From: Elmis aenea
Taxonomy: Eukaryota; Arthropoda; Insecta; Coleoptera; Elmidae
NCBI GenBank assembly: GCA_947652605.1
Contig: OX393576.1
Span: forward strand, 60,612,966 to 60,676,965
DNA: 64,000 nt
Direction: 5' to 3'
Shown: one piece after another, positions 22,661 to 34,657 of the stretch
Layout: each line of letters starts with the position of its first letter
How positions within the stretch are numbered: position 1 is the stretch's first letter
The notes under the pieces: generated by a model
The model's input: the letters and a program-made list of their open reading frames with translations, nothing else
Databases searched by the model: none
Told to the model about the DNA's origin: nothing
Program-made: the position numbers and the translations under genes

Positions 22661-24065
22661 TTTAAACAGAAGTAGGAGTACATATTTATGGTTGAAACGT
22701 GTTTCATTTACTTGCAACGCTTTCTTTATAACAAAATATTAAAGAAAGGTACATATTGGTTCGTGTACTGAACAAAAAGTTATATTTTATGTTTGTAACA
22801 TCATCTTTATCTGATGTTACAACTTGTCGATTAATTTCTTTATATTCTTATTATATTTTATTGTTGTAAAGCTCAAACTCTACTCATGTTTTATTGTTTT
22901 GCAAATATAATTTCTTATTTTTAGGAATAGTTAAGTTCTGTAAATTTTGTATAACTGGTCAAGCTCCGTTAGGTAAAACCCTTTAGTTTGGATTTGAAGA
23001 ACCCTGTTGTGTGTTACACTTGAAAGTCAATTTGTTCTAAAAAAATTTAAACCCCTGTAGTGTGTTACACTTTATCTCAAACATCTTAAACACTTTTTTT
23101 TGTGCTTCAAGAATGCACTTTATATCTGCAGTAGTTTTCTAGGAGATACTTGTAAAATAAAAGTTTCATGAGCTGATAAAAATTAGTCTAAAAGTCGTAT
23201 TATTATTATGTTTGCAACAACACAATAATTTGCTAAATTATGTAATCATATCATTGTTCGTTTTAGCTCGCATAATCAAATCAACTGCCTTAAAGGCTTT
23301 TGCTAAACACTACGTTAACTTTTAAACCGCGTGTAGCCTATTGTAGGGTATGTTTTTGATAAATAAATAAAGTACAGCTAACCCTAGTACAAGCAGACGC
23401 CACTAAAATTTGGGTTTGCCCACTCTTCATGCATATTTATGCGACTCCTAATTTGAATAGGTTCCTGTGGTTCGAAATTTGATCTCTGGTTGCGTGAAAT
23501 CGCTTTTCGTTGCTAAGTCTGAAAATATAATAATAATAAGATTTCAGTTGAAGCTGAACGATGCCATTGCACAAGAGTAATTTTTAATAAATGAAAAAGT
23601 AAAATATTCAATTTCCTAAAATAATAACAAAGAAACAGTTTGTGTGTGCCTTTTAATGTTTATAGGATAGGAGAGAGTTGCCAAATTTGGATCACCTAAA
23701 CTGTTTTTAATATATTTATATTCGGAAACTATATTAATTTAAAAGTATTTTTAAGTAATGGAAAACAATTTTATTATTTATATCTTCAAGACAGAAAAAA
23801 ATAATTTTAAATACAATTTAGAACAGTAAAAAATTAGCACATATAAATTGTGTCATCGGTCGAATCAAAGAAACTGCTCTTTCGCAAGATGGACCCACCA
23901 ACCACCACCACAATTTCCTTAAGCACAATTGAAACAAAATTACTTTTTGATTTTTGAACTCATTCCAGCACACTGTGTGTGAACCGAAGTGTGACATTTT
24001 ATGCACTGTATCACCTTTTCTTCCTTTGTTTCCTCACATAACACAAAACCATGTAGTCTTACAAA
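22661..24065. other. Unassigned stretch
   Basis: No supported gene. A diverged piece of the 150-bp repeat unit lies near 23097-23160. The pair AACCCTGTTGTGTGTTACACTT and CCCTGTAGTGTGTTACACTT at about 23000-23070 is a short local duplication. Confidence 0.45.
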
Positions 24066-24417
24066 GGAGGGCCACGATAGGTTGTCGCTAGAATTTGATT
24101 ATGGCTGTGTTTATTACATCGAGGACATCAAAACTAAATGTTTTGCAAAGTTATACGTGCCACTGGCCATTTCCTTCGGAAAAACGGCAAAACTGAAAAA
24201 TTGGTATGAAAAGGTCATTTTTGCGATCGCGTTGGCCATGAAATCGTCAGAGATAAAATCAAAACTCTTTTATTTACTAATACGGGCATCCCTTGCAAGT
24301 AAAATGGTGCAAAGTTTTTCAAAATATCCTAAACGGTTCCGGAGAAAAACGTCAAAAACGAAATCCCTGCATAATTCTATGATTTGAGAAGTTGTAATAT
24401 ATCTGTAGGTATAACTA

Positions 24418-25320
24418 ACGGGTGTTCCAATAAGACGGAAAGATGTTAAATGTGAATTAGGCTTTAACGTCAAAAGATTTTGGCATCTGGTTTTGACATT
24501 TGACTAGTTCAGTCTTTGACAATTTTAACCATGGGAAGATTGACAATCGAACAACGTGTTAGAGTTATTGAAGCCTATTACGAAAATGGGCTTTAAAACA
24601 GAAATGCGCTTCGCGCACTTCGCGATATTTTTAGTCAGCATATAATCGGCCAACCGAGAGTGCAATTGTAAAAATTGTTCAAAAATTCAAACAAACTGGG
24701 TCGGTGACAGATGTAAAAACACCATTGCATGTTCGTGTACGTCGTTCAACTGAAAACATTGCTGCAGTGCGCGAGAATGTGGCCGAGAGTCCAGACACCT
24801 CTATTCGTAATCGCGCACAGGAATTGAACCTCTCCTCAACCACCTTACATCGAATTTTGAAGAAAGATTTGTCTCTACATACCTACATAATTCAATTTAC
24901 TCAAGAACCGAAGCCTTCGGACCATTTGAAGCGCCGTACGTTCACCGATTGGATGCAAGAGCAAAACAGCGAAGTCAATTGGCCACCAAGATCGTGCGAT
25001 TTGACGCCTTTGGACTTCTTCCTTGGGGTTATCTCAAGAGCAAGGTCTATGCCAACAAGCCAACAACAATTCAACAGCTAAAGGATGAGATAATAAAGTA
25101 TATTGGTGAGATCGATGAGCAATTATGCAGAGATGTCATCAAAAATTTTGACCATCTTGTGGAGGTGTGTTGCCGAAGTCTTGGTGACAATTTGGGTGAT
25201 ATTATCTTTCACACATAATTGCCATGTGCGTAATAACATGATTCAATAAAAAAAAATAATATCAAAATTAACATTGTCTTATTTACTGTTAACATCTTTC
25301 CGTTTTATTAGAACACCCGT
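24418..25320 (+). mobile_element. Mariner-like element, internally deleted, 903 bp
   Basis: Inverted ends of about 33 bp begin ACGGGTGTTCCAATAAGACG on the left and ACGGGTGTTCTAATAAAACG on the right. TA flanks both sides (24416-24417 and 25321-25322). The transposase inside lacks its central part. An intact relative would be about 1.3 kb. It is inserted near the apex of the outer palindrome. Confidence 0.9.
24531..25218 (+). pseudogene. Mariner-type transposase, core deleted
   Basis: Start ATG at 24531 gives MGRLTIEQRVRVIEAYYENG, the first helix-turn-helix, with a stop right after. After a frameshift come IVKIVQKFKQTGSVTDVKTP and a second helix-turn-helix (IRNRAQELNLSSTTLHRILK). The frame runs to RRTFTDWMQEQ, where related proteins would continue into the catalytic core. 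Instead it joins directly to VNWPPRSCDLTPLDFFL with the last catalytic acid, then after a frameshift WGYLKSKVYANKPTT to a stop at 25216-25218. The segment with the first two aspartates is deleted. It cannot transpose itself but could be moved in trans if its ends are recognised. Confidence 0.9.
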
Positions 25321-25927
25321 TATATCCATGCGACTTGCATAGGCGTTTAGCATAGGGAAAACCCCTTTTACAAGGTCTTCGTTTTTCGCGTTTTTCTCTG
25401 TAACCGTATGAGATTTTTTTTAAAACTTTGCACCATTTTACTTGCAAAGGAAGCGCCCATTGGTAAAGAGAAGAATTTATATTTTGTCTCTGACGGTTTT
25501 ATGGCCAACGCGATCGCAAAAATTACTTTTATTATTCAGCTTTTCAGCTGTTCCCCTATTTTTCAAAAGGAAATGGCCAGTGGCTCGTATAACTCTGCAA
25601 TACTTAGTTTTGATGATCTTGATGCAATAAACACAGCCTTAATCAAATTCTAGAGACAACGTATCGTGACCTTCCCTAGTTACTTTTTACTCTTTGTGTT
25701 TTTAGTCCAACATTTGTTGATTTTACTTTATTAATTTTTTTCTCTTTTGGCTTGATCTAATTCCAATTTATGACGATTACTTGTTACTACAACAACTGCT
25801 TTCTGCGCTATTCCTTCTGTTCGAGAATACGATGGACCGGTTTAATTCAAGCGACTGCTTGTGCTGAGCAACTTTTATAAATATTTAAAAATTCATTACC
25901 TAACCTTACCTTCGAACTAGATTAATA

Positions 25928-26625
25928 AAACTTCTTCTTCTTCTTCTTTTACTAAGCCTTATGCCTCACGGCGTCGGCTTTTGGTGGTTCTCCACCCAGC
26001 TTTTCCAGATCTTTTTGTCTGCCGTCATCGCTCTCAACTCCCCAACTGTTTTCCCTCTTTCACGGGCTATTTGTTCTATCCTGTTTTCCATGTTAGTTGT
26101 TGGCCTTCCTACCCGCCTTTTCCCATACCTCCTACTTTCTGTTATTTTTTTTGTCATAGATTCTGGCGGCATCCTCTGCACGTGTCCGTACCATTTTAAT
26201 TGTTTTTCTTCGATATTTTGGGTTATTTGTTTTTGTTGTAGGTTATTCTGGAATGTCTTTATTTTTGCACTTATCTCTTTTTGTTTTTCCCGCTATTTTT
26301 CTTAAGAATCTCATTTCTGCTGCCGTTATTCTTTTCTCATGTTTAGATGTTAGTGGCCATGTTTCACTACCATACAGCATAGTTGGAATTACGACCGTGT
26401 TGTATATTCTGGTTTTTGTTTGTGCACTAATTTCTTTTTTCCCAAGGATAGTTTTGTTTAGTTGGTAGTAAATTCTCGTGCTTTTTCTGGTTCTGTTTAG
26501 GATTTCTGCGTCAATTTTCCCATCTTCGCTAATTTTCGTTCCTAAGTACTCTATTGTCGAGACTTGCTCCAGTACATCGTCTCCGCATTTGATGTTTTGC
26601 AGATCATCATCGTTTATTTTCATTA
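25928..26625 (-). pseudogene. 5'-truncated non-LTR retrotransposon, reverse transcriptase C-terminus
   Basis: On the minus strand, MKINDDDLQNIKCGDDVLEQ leads into TIEYLGTKISEDGKID, TRIYNTVVIPTMLYGSETWP and EMRFLRKIAGKTKRD, the thumb and C-terminal region of LINE reverse transcriptases. After a frameshift near 26250 it continues LKWYGHVQRMPPES and ends in GRPTTNMENRIEQIAR...VENHQKPTP and a stop. The copy ends in a (GAA)n tail (25930-25952 on the plus strand as CTT repeats), the kind of 3' tail found in RTE-type elements. All of the endonuclease and polymerase palm region is missing, the usual 5' truncation. Confidence 0.88.
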
Positions 26626-28284
26626 TTTATAAAATTGTTAATAAAACTATCATAGTAAATTGTAGCCCGACAAATTTACTTTCTTCAGATATAACAACAT
26701 ATTTTGCTACTCACTTACAGCCATGGGCGTCCGCAGAAAATTTTCCAGAGGGTGGCAAAGCATAGAGACAAAAAATAATATACATAAATTGTAATTTAAT
26801 TTTTTAATTTTTGTGATTTGTTTTTACAAGTAGGTGCTGTTTTTACTCGATTCCAGGGGGGGGGGCAAGTGCCCTATTTGCCTATTTTATAGCGCAAATG
26901 ACTTATACAGGTCAAGTTACGATAGTGGTCCAACCTAGTCGATAGTCCAATTAAGGAAACTCTCCCCTACCAGGCATATTAGACTGTTTTAAAATTAATT
27001 TGAAAGGGAGAAAACCAAATTAAATGCCTCTTACGTTATGTTTACCACGTGAAGAATTATTCTTTGGGAAATAATATATCATAAAATTATTTTTTTTTTT
27101 TACAGAATCCAGAACATATTTGAATAAACAGCAACTTTGGGCAACTTTATCATCTACAAATCGAGTTGTTATAGGTCAGTGTTTTTTTTTTTGCTAGACA
27201 TAATGTAAGATTGTAACATAAATAATTTTGCGTTTGTGTACCTAAATGGATGTAAAAAATTATTTCGAATTACGTTGTATAAAAACTTTCAAATACACCG
27301 CGCGCGTTGAATTATCCTGTTTCTACTTTATTATCCATGGATCGTCAAATTGTCGTACTGATACTGAAATAGGCACTTTAATATTTTTCATAAAAAATTC
27401 AGTTGCTCGAAGTGTGTTCAAATTTTAATGAATCGTCTGTACGGCCATTTTGCCGCATTGCAATTTGGCGGCGATATTGAAATATTCTCTTTAATAAAAA
27501 GTTTCATGTAATCGATCGAACGAACGCTGGTTGGCTCCGGGCTGTATTTTTGTGTACACATCCCCAGTTGCGCTATTCCCACCTGCCAATTCTTGTTTTA
27601 TGTAACGCCAAACTGCGTGTACACAAATTCAAATACTGCAGACTGAAGTCGAATATATTTCCACAATGTATCCTTTGGGAACTTCGCCGTTCGAATTATC
27701 CGGCATAATCTATTCCACGTTACAATGTTGCGGAGCAGTTCTATACACGTTTGTACGTATGAATTGTGGTCTAGAGTGAACATTACAGAGTTAACAATTC
27801 CGCCGTAGGAGTAAGTTAGGTCGGTAATTACCACTCATGAAGGAAACGGTTCGTTAGTAGTACTGTGGGTTGCGAACGCCTAGTGAAGTATGTGAACGCT
27901 TTGTTCTGTCGGAAAGACCGCTAACAAAACATGAGTTTAACTGCCGAAATGTAATTAATTATCTCAAAAAACGCTTACGACTTTATCTCCAGTTCCGCTA
28001 TTATCAAATTGTTTCACTTATATACGAGAAGTTTCTTTTGTTCTGGATTCAACTCGACTGTTTTTGTTTTTAATAACTTAATTACCCTTCTTAAACTTGA
28101 AAGTTAAGTAAACGAGAGTCAGTTTGAAAATATTCCTCGTCCTGAAATACTTGGCTTTTATCATAATAATTAAGATACTTTAAAAACTTGTTAGAATACT
28201 TTCTACATCGGACAACAAAGCAATTAAACCCTGCATATTTTTTTATCGTTGCTAAGAATAGTTTTTTACATTGTACAATATTAT
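26626..28284. other. Unassigned stretch with G-rich transposon-like piece
   Basis: CAGCCATGGGCGTCCGCAGA at 26719-26738 and the G-run with GGGGCAAGTGCCC near 26857-26874 look like one end of a hAT-type element, but I find no matching second end. A less AT-rich patch lies at 27520-27960. No gene is supported. Confidence 0.4.
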
Positions 28285-28285
28285 A

Positions 28286-28705
28286 CAGGGTGATTGATTG
28301 AGACCGGGACTTAAAAATATATAAAGAATGAAAAAGCGTATCGATCTGAAATTTTGGTTATGACCATAATGGCATCTGATCTGTTTACTGAAAATATTTT
28401 CAATATGGCGACACTTCCGGAAATACCGGAAGTTGACGTCTACTCTCTTATTTCAAGACAATGGTCTTTTTTTATTGCGTATTTGGATTTTAAACGTTAT
28501 TTTAGAAGGAATTTTATTGGCATTCCCTATACCTAAGTGCAGTCATTTTTTTTTAGATTTTTTGACTTTTTTGAAAATCTTTTGATTTTCATCGTGATTC
28601 TTAATATTATCGCCGCCATTTTTAAAGAAAAACGCTCAAATTTAGATCATGCCTAGAAGAAACCTTGGAGTACATCCTGGAATTTTTGCAATCGATGCAT
28701 TACTT
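28286..28705. repeat. Orphan CAGGGTG end with flanking sequence
   Basis: TATACAGGGTGATTGATTGA at 28282-28301 is a left end of the CAGGGTG group. No inverted partner is found before the next end at 28707. The 60-codon frame at 28354-28536 has no recognised domain. Confidence 0.5.
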
Positions 28706-28706
28706 A

Positions 28707-29004
28707 CAGGGTGTCCAAAATGTAATTTTCTTTTAATACAACTTCAGACCACTTAAACTCGTTTTTTTCAAATATAATGCCCAAACTTTTCTTTCATTTT
28801 CTAATGCAAAATTACATTCTGCATTAATCTGTATTAGAGTTTCTTATAGCCATCTGCAACAATTTTCGAGTTATTAAGATTTTTTTATAAAGTTTAGAGA
28901 AATTGCAACATTTTTAAATAGTAAGCCTTGGAAATGACAACAATAATGCCAATGCAATAACTGTAAACCACTTTTATTGCGCTTGTCTGAATTGGAACAC
29001 CCTG
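28707..29004. repeat. 298-bp segment bounded by facing CAGGGTG/CACCCTG ends
   Basis: CAGGGTGTCCAAAATGTAAT at 28707 faces GAATTGGAACACCCTG ending at 29004, both next to TA. The inner part of the pair has only short inverted similarity. It occupies the position taken by a 60-bp module in the left arm of the 711-2617 element, immediately outside the shared arm sequence. Confidence 0.6.
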
Positions 29005-29640
29005 TATATTTTTATATTTTTTGATTCTGCTTTAGGTTTACTTTAAAAAATGTTTACCATTATATGGGCTCAAGGCTAACCGTTTTTGTGTTATTTATAT
29101 TTTTATAAAAATTTTGGACGATACAGCACTTTCAGAAAATGTTCTACGTTCAGAAACTTTGAATACTCAGTAAAAATTCGTTTGGAAATTAAATTCGCAA
29201 TAGATTCACAAACACTTTGCACTAGTTAAACTTTCGAAATATTACATGAGGTGTTCACTACGCCCGGCCCAATTCGGTTAAATTTAATCATCCGTAAGTA
29301 ATTTTTCTTAAATACAATACCTTGTATATTTTTACATTTTCTTGTAGAAAATTTAATAGCCTTTCGAAATTATTAAGCATTTCCTATACCCAAAGTTCAT
29401 ATTCTTTGAGCTCGATTTTTATTAGTATTACTAAGGCAGTTGAAATATTTTATAGTCGGCCATGGAGGTAAGCCGTAATTTTTAAACAATTTTGAAACAA
29501 AAGATGATTGTTGTAATTACTAATGTCAGTTTGACTTAAACTATAAAATTTGTGAAAAACGTGTCTTTTTTCAGAAAACCGTTTATTAATTAACTCAGAT
29601 CCTGTAGTTTGGCAGTTTTGTAGTTTAAAGTATTGATTAA
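29005..29640. repeat. Single left arm of the 711-2617 family
   Basis: Sequence after CACCCTGTATATTTTTATAT follows 895-1440 of the first element closely, including ATATGGG, ACGATACA(T/G)CACTTTCA, TTTGCACTAG and TTATTAAGCATTTCCTATACC. There is no matching right arm in the vicinity. The arm leads into a transposase N-terminal fragment. Confidence 0.75.
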
Positions 29641-29673
29641 AACATTTTAATTATACAATTTGTACGATTAAGA

Positions 29674-29870
29674 TGAATTTCTCTCCAGAAGAAATGGTCG
29701 ATAAGATTTTAATCATAGGTGAATGTGCAACAAAATAACTTTTATGAGTAGTCCAGAAACACTTACACCCAATTCATGTTTACCCTGTGATGGGTTGTTC
29801 GGAGTGATGAAGAGACAATTAAAAAAAATTTGAACTGGCCAACAGACGAAACACAAACACAAAATTCACT
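29674..29870 (+). pseudogene. Transposase N-terminal fragment (ITm)
   Basis: ATG at 29674 gives MNFSPEEMVDKILIIGEC, which resembles the N-terminal start (F/L-PEEM.D.I...GEC) of transposases from long-TIR mariner-type elements. Stops and frameshifts follow. Then comes SRNTYTQFMFT and, in another frame, NLNWPTDETQTQNS, up to the MITE at 29871. Nothing recognisable continues after the MITE at 30108. It probably marks the 5' end of the gene of the 711-2617 family, whose C-terminus is seen there. Confidence 0.65.
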
Positions 29871-30107
29871 AAGGTGTGTTAGGCTAATACCGCCCGGTCT
29901 GAAGGGTAATACCGCCCGGTCTTAAATATCGCCTATGTTTGAATTTCCCGCTTTGCAACTTTTATTTTATTAGCCAAGGGTCGTGTCTGTGATTATTGAA
30001 GAATATAGTTTTTGTTTGCAGCTAATACTTTTATTTTTAATCTCTGACCACATTTTTTAAAAATACCCAGAATAATGTTTTAGGTGGGCGGTATTACCCT
30101 AACTCAC
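29871..30107. mobile_element. 237-bp MITE with TA duplication
   Basis: Ends AGGTGTGTTAGGCTAATACC and, inverted, GTGAGTTAGGGTAATACC are flanked by TA at 29869-29870 and 30108-30109. The motif TAATACCGCCC occurs three times, twice at the left end and once inverted at the right. No coding capacity. TA duplication and end pattern suggest a Tc1/mariner/pogo-type MITE. Confidence 0.8.
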
Positions 30108-30109
30108 TA

Positions 30110-31532
30110 TATTTTTAATTATGATGCTAATAGCTCATAAAAATTTGTACCTAGTTGTTCATTTATTTACCGTTTATACATACAAATTCAACATTAATAT
30201 TTTTAAGTTAACTTTGAAAACAGATAGTTTTGCGTAATTTGTTGTTTTACTTTATATATTAAATTGAAATAAAGGGATCCTCAAAAGTCAAAACTGAAAT
30301 CACATTGATTGCAAAAATAGCCAAAGACCATTGATTATTAAAAAGAATAATTAAGGGTAGTTCACACGGTGACATTTGATGTCGCGACATCAAATGTCAC
30401 TGTGTGAACTACCCATTAGACATCAAATGTCACCGTGTGAACTACCCATTAAGTGATTTAAAAAAAAATAAAGGATTGAAATAGATCATTTTTAATAACA
30501 CCTCAGTAGATCTTCAAAAACACATTTTGTTTGATTTTTTGGTGAAACCTTTATATAAATTAATTTGGTTTTTCAATTTTTCCAAAAGATAGGTAAAATA
30601 GACTAAGGTTGTTTTTAAAATCAGCGATTCACTTGTAGGTTACATTTTATATCTTCATTATAGAAAAAAAAATTATGCATTAATCCGTCTAAAAAATTTA
30701 TAAACGTAGTTTATTCCAGAGTAGACATTAAATTTTCAAGGCTCAAATAAAAATGTTAAACGATGTTTATCCTTGTAGAACAAAGAGCAAAGGGTTTAAG
30801 AGTAACCTTTTTTGCAATGCGAGCGTTACACTTAAATTCAAAGAATAAATAAATGCCTTTCATCTAACTGTATCTTTAAATCTGTATACGGTAGCTCTTT
30901 TGTTGAAAATTCTGGTAGTTATTTTTATCTTACTACTTCCTTAAAGCTTCTGCATTTATAATTCAGAGATGTCTGCATTACATGCAAAATAAATTTCCTA
31001 TAAAGTCGTAAAGCATCGCAGAGATAAAACGAGCAAGTCACGTATATTATGTGCTTTGTTGTAGAAGAAATGCTAGATCATCTCTTGAGTAACAGAAAAG
31101 AAAACAGCTAAAAGTGATGAAAGTTTCGTTGACAGACTCCACTAACGCGTGGAAATATATCGGTTCCGCTTATACCTACGTCGATACGAAATGGTGCATG
31201 AAAACGTTTTAGGTTAGCAAAATAAAAGTGACAAACACTATATTTTTTAGTATTATCTTTGAATAGATAAGGCTCGATAAAAACTAATGGATTTTCAACT
31301 CAAAAGCTCGTTTTTGTTATTTAATGCACTGATACGTGAAATATTCGCCTTTCGTGTCATAACATATGGGTTGAAGTTGTTTTTTCGATAAACTTTCAAT
31401 TCCTCGATCAAATATTACTTTCTACTTGTTTCTTTTGTTTTCTTCGCCTATTTGGATGTATTTAGAGATTTGAAGTCGGTAAAACAATACCATTTTGTTT
31501 GTCTCACTGCATTAAGTAAGACACATATTTGG
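30110..31532. other. Unassigned stretch with one hairpin MITE
   Basis: Apart from the palindrome at 30355-30447 no structure is recognised. The patch 31080-31210 is less AT-rich. Confidence 0.45.
30355..30447. mobile_element. 93-bp palindromic MITE, one and a half repeats
   Basis: GGGTAGTTCACACGGTGACA starts a 60-bp near-perfect palindrome centred at GTCGCGAC (30384/30385). It is followed after ATTAGA by a third arm copy ending GTGTGAACTACCC. ATTAA flanks both sides (30350-30354 and 30448-30452). Because the flanks include TTAA, a piggyBac-type origin is possible; a 5-bp duplication is the alternative reading. Confidence 0.75.
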
Positions 31533-31534
31533 TA

Positions 31535-32710
31535 CAGGGTGGTCCAAATTCGGTGGGATTACATGCGTATCTCGCTTAATATTGAAGATAGAGAAACGGT
31601 TAATTTACCAAAAATGTGCAATTTTTTGAGATAAACTCAGAACCGTTTTCAAAAATTTCTATCATCTCCGGTTTTTGAGTTATTGTAAAAAAAGTGTTTT
31701 TTTTTGTCATAATGTGTTACATCTCCGTTTTTGTTGTAAATATCGACAAAATTTATGAAGGTTATTTTAATTGGATTACATGATTAGTGCACTAAGAAAA
31801 AATTACGCTCGTTAAAAAGTTACGACACAAACTTACCTTTTTTTTAAATAAATGCTATAATTGGCGATGACCTATTTAAATTCCTAATTTTTTTTCTTTC
31901 CAAATATAGGTATGTTGTAAAAGGGTTGATGTAGTTATTTTTAGTAATATGCAATGTACGAAGGCTTTTTAATTTTTTTATTTTTTTTTAATAAACAGGC
32001 TGTGATTACCAAAAAAAAACAGCTGTAAAACCAATTAAAACTTATGGGGCACATACAAGTTACAAAGGTTTTATAATTTGTTGTTGAGATTAACAATATA
32101 AATATTTAAAAATAAGTTAACAACAATATAGTCAGAATCAGCAGTTATGTTGTATATTGTTGTTAATCTTATGTTTTAATATTTATGATGTTTATCTCAA
32201 CAACAAATAAAAAAACCTTCGTAACTTGTACAACATGAGTTTTTAAAGTTTTTACACCTTGTTTTTTTTGTTTTCACTAAATTTTTCTTTAAACAAAAAA
32301 TTTAAAACCCTTCGTAACTTGCGTATTATTAAAAAATATTTACATCAACTTTTATAAATTTGGAAGGAGAAAAAATAAGGAACTTAAATAGGTCATAACC
32401 AACAAAAGCTTTTATTTACAAAAAGGTAAGTTTGTATTATAACTTTTTAACGGCGAAGGTAAACAATTTTTTTTAGTATCAACGCATTTAACATAAAATA
32501 TCTAAAAAAAAATCATAAATTTTGTTGATATGGCACATTCTAATTATGGCAAAAAAACATTATTTATTAAATAACTCAAAAACTAAAATTGATCGAAAAT
32601 GGTTCTGTTTGTCTCAAAAAAATGCACATTTTTGGTAGGTTAACCGTTTCTCTATCTTACATATTAAGTGACATACCAATGTAATCCCATCGCATTTGGA
32701 ACAAACATAA
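31535..32710. mobile_element. Fold-back element, 1.17 kb
   Basis: The left end is CAGGGTGGTCCAAATTCGGT after TA. Arms of about 450 bp pair along most of their length, for example AGATAGAGAAACGGTTAA against TTAACCGTTTCTCTATCTT at 32640-32658. The right terminal CACCCTG has decayed to ACAAACATAA. No transposase is seen. The inner arm sequence (32215-32420) is shared with the element at 33691-34657. Confidence 0.8.
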
Positions 32711-33688
32711 AAAAAATTGAAATTATTTGTTGTTTTGGTTTTGAAAACAAGAAATAATCTTTTTTTCCACTATATTTCTGTTACTGCAGTTTCATTAAGA
32801 AATATCTTGTTCCATTGTATCTACCTTTTATTTTTATTAGTTTTTTTTTCCATCTAAAACTTAAATAAGTTACAAATTATCATGCTAATTACAATCTAAA
32901 CTGTCGAGTTTTTCATTAAGATTAAAATTTACTCGGAAAAAAAGGAGATGCATTGTTTGAAAATCGCTCAGGATGAGTAATGAGTTCCTCGAAAAATGTT
33001 TGCAGTCAAAAATAACTTTCAATATTCCCAGATAGAAAACGAATTTTCCTCAGTTTTGAGCCATCTTTCTAATATTTCAACTTAAAATATGAGCACTTGC
33101 GAGGAATCCTAATGAAAAATAAAAATGATGTAAGATGATGTCACGAAGAAAAATCTTAAAGTCAAGAGAAGTGAATTTGATTGACGCTCGACGTACATTC
33201 TTGATTCCCGATCTCATTCAAATTTTTGTCATACCGTTAACGCGTTCTTTGTCGTTGAAACAACTACCCAACTTTTTAAATTTAATATTAAAACACGGGA
33301 AAGCTATGCAACTTTATGAATATATTAAAGTATGCCGTTGTTCCTCATCTGCATATGGTTATAGAAAATAAGAAAATCGATTTATGACATAAATTTTAAT
33401 TTGGCTGCTTAGAACTTAGGAGCAGGCTGTGCTTGCTTAGATAAAAAGATTAGTTTTATGTGCATACAGTCTGTCAGTGAAAGCACACTCTAAAATGCAT
33501 TAATTATTTATGTATGCAGCTTGAACTTTATAATATATGTATAAACTTAAAATATTAATCGAATTCTAATAGGAATCCAACAAACGGTGATTCTATTGGG
33601 CGTAGATAGATTTCGGTAGCGTGATATATAAAGTTTTTGAACGAATACATAACATCAAATAAACAAGTAGCTTAGTATAATCTACATA
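32711..33688. other. Unassigned AT-rich stretch
   Basis: No gene or repeat recognised. The frame at 33135-33371 has no domain I can name. Confidence 0.45.
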
Positions 33689-33690
33689 TA

Positions 33691-34657
33691 CAGGGTGTCC
33701 CAGATTACACTTTCAGCATTGGTATCTCGCTTATTATAAGAGATACAGATTTGTTTAAATTAGATAAATTATTCCTAGTATGAGAAGAGCCACAATCAAT
33801 TTTTAACAATACAAAATTGCTGGTGCTTCAGATGTTATAGCAAAAAAATATGAAAATGTCGAATTTCTTTTTTCTCTTATAACTTTTTTGTCTTAATCAT
33901 TAAATCAATTTTATTGGTACCTTTTAAAGACATTTTTTTATGCAAAAAAATATTATGCCCCGGTGCCATTTATCCTCGCTACGCCACTACCTCTCATAGG
34001 TACTATGAATAATTCATCTATAACTTAAACAAACCTGTATGTGTCTCTTATAATAAAATAGCATTTCTAAAGGGTTTTTTTTTTAATTTTCTTGCGGGGA
34101 TCCCGCAACAAATTACAAAACCTTCATAACTTGTACCAAATGAGTTTTAAAAGGTTTTACACCTTGTTTTGTTTTTGTTTTCACAGCCCACTATAATTTT
34201 GTTTAAAAAAAAAACTAAAAAACGTCCGTAACTTGCGTATTATTAAAAATAAATACATCAACCCTTATATATTTGGAATGACAAAAAAATAAGGAATTTA
34301 AATAAGTCATAGCCAACTACGGGTTCTATTTAAAAAAATACAACTTTGTCACAACTCAAATTTCGGATATTTTTTTTGAAAAATGGTTTACGCCACTGTA
34401 TTCTTATCAAAAAAGTGCTTGTAGAATGTAAAAATTATTTTCCTTTATTTTCATAAACAAGCGAGATACAGTCATAAAACGAAAAGTCGAAAAATCGAGT
34501 TATCGGCGATAACTCGAAAACAAAAGACGATAACCAATTTTAGTTTTCACCATTAACTTTTTCTCAAAAAAAGAGATCAAGGATGCCCGGTCCGTTTTTT
34601 GATACCTCTTATAGTTACCAAGATTCCCTATTAAAACATCGAAATTTGCCCACCCTG
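33691..34657. mobile_element. Mosaic CAGGGTG element, 967 bp
   Basis: It begins CAGGGTGTCCCAGATTACAC and ends TTGCCCACCCTG, each next to TA. The inner part at 34120-34350 matches the inner arm of the 31535-32710 element (AACTTGCGTATTATTAAAAA shared). The right part 34300-34657 matches 59150-59509. The two ends share little beyond the terminal motif, so it is a mosaic and not a clean palindrome. Confidence 0.7.

Larger units (their letters stand above)
24066..25682. mobile_element. Palindromic element with a mariner nested inside
   Basis: The left arm (about 24066-24375) and right arm (about 25372-25682) are inverted copies: GGAGGGCCACGATAGGTTGT pairs with the complement of ACAACGTATCGTGACCTTCC, and TTTTGCGATCGCGTTGGCCAT occurs inverted in the right arm. 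The nested mariner (24418-25320) occupies most of the spacer. Without it the spacer would be about 90 bp. No transposase of its own and no recognised terminal motif; the class is unknown. Confidence 0.75.

Noticed and set aside
26719..26875. hAT-like element suggested by CAGCCATGGGCGTCCGCAGA and a G-run
   Set aside because: Only one plausible end; no inverted partner and no 8-bp duplication.
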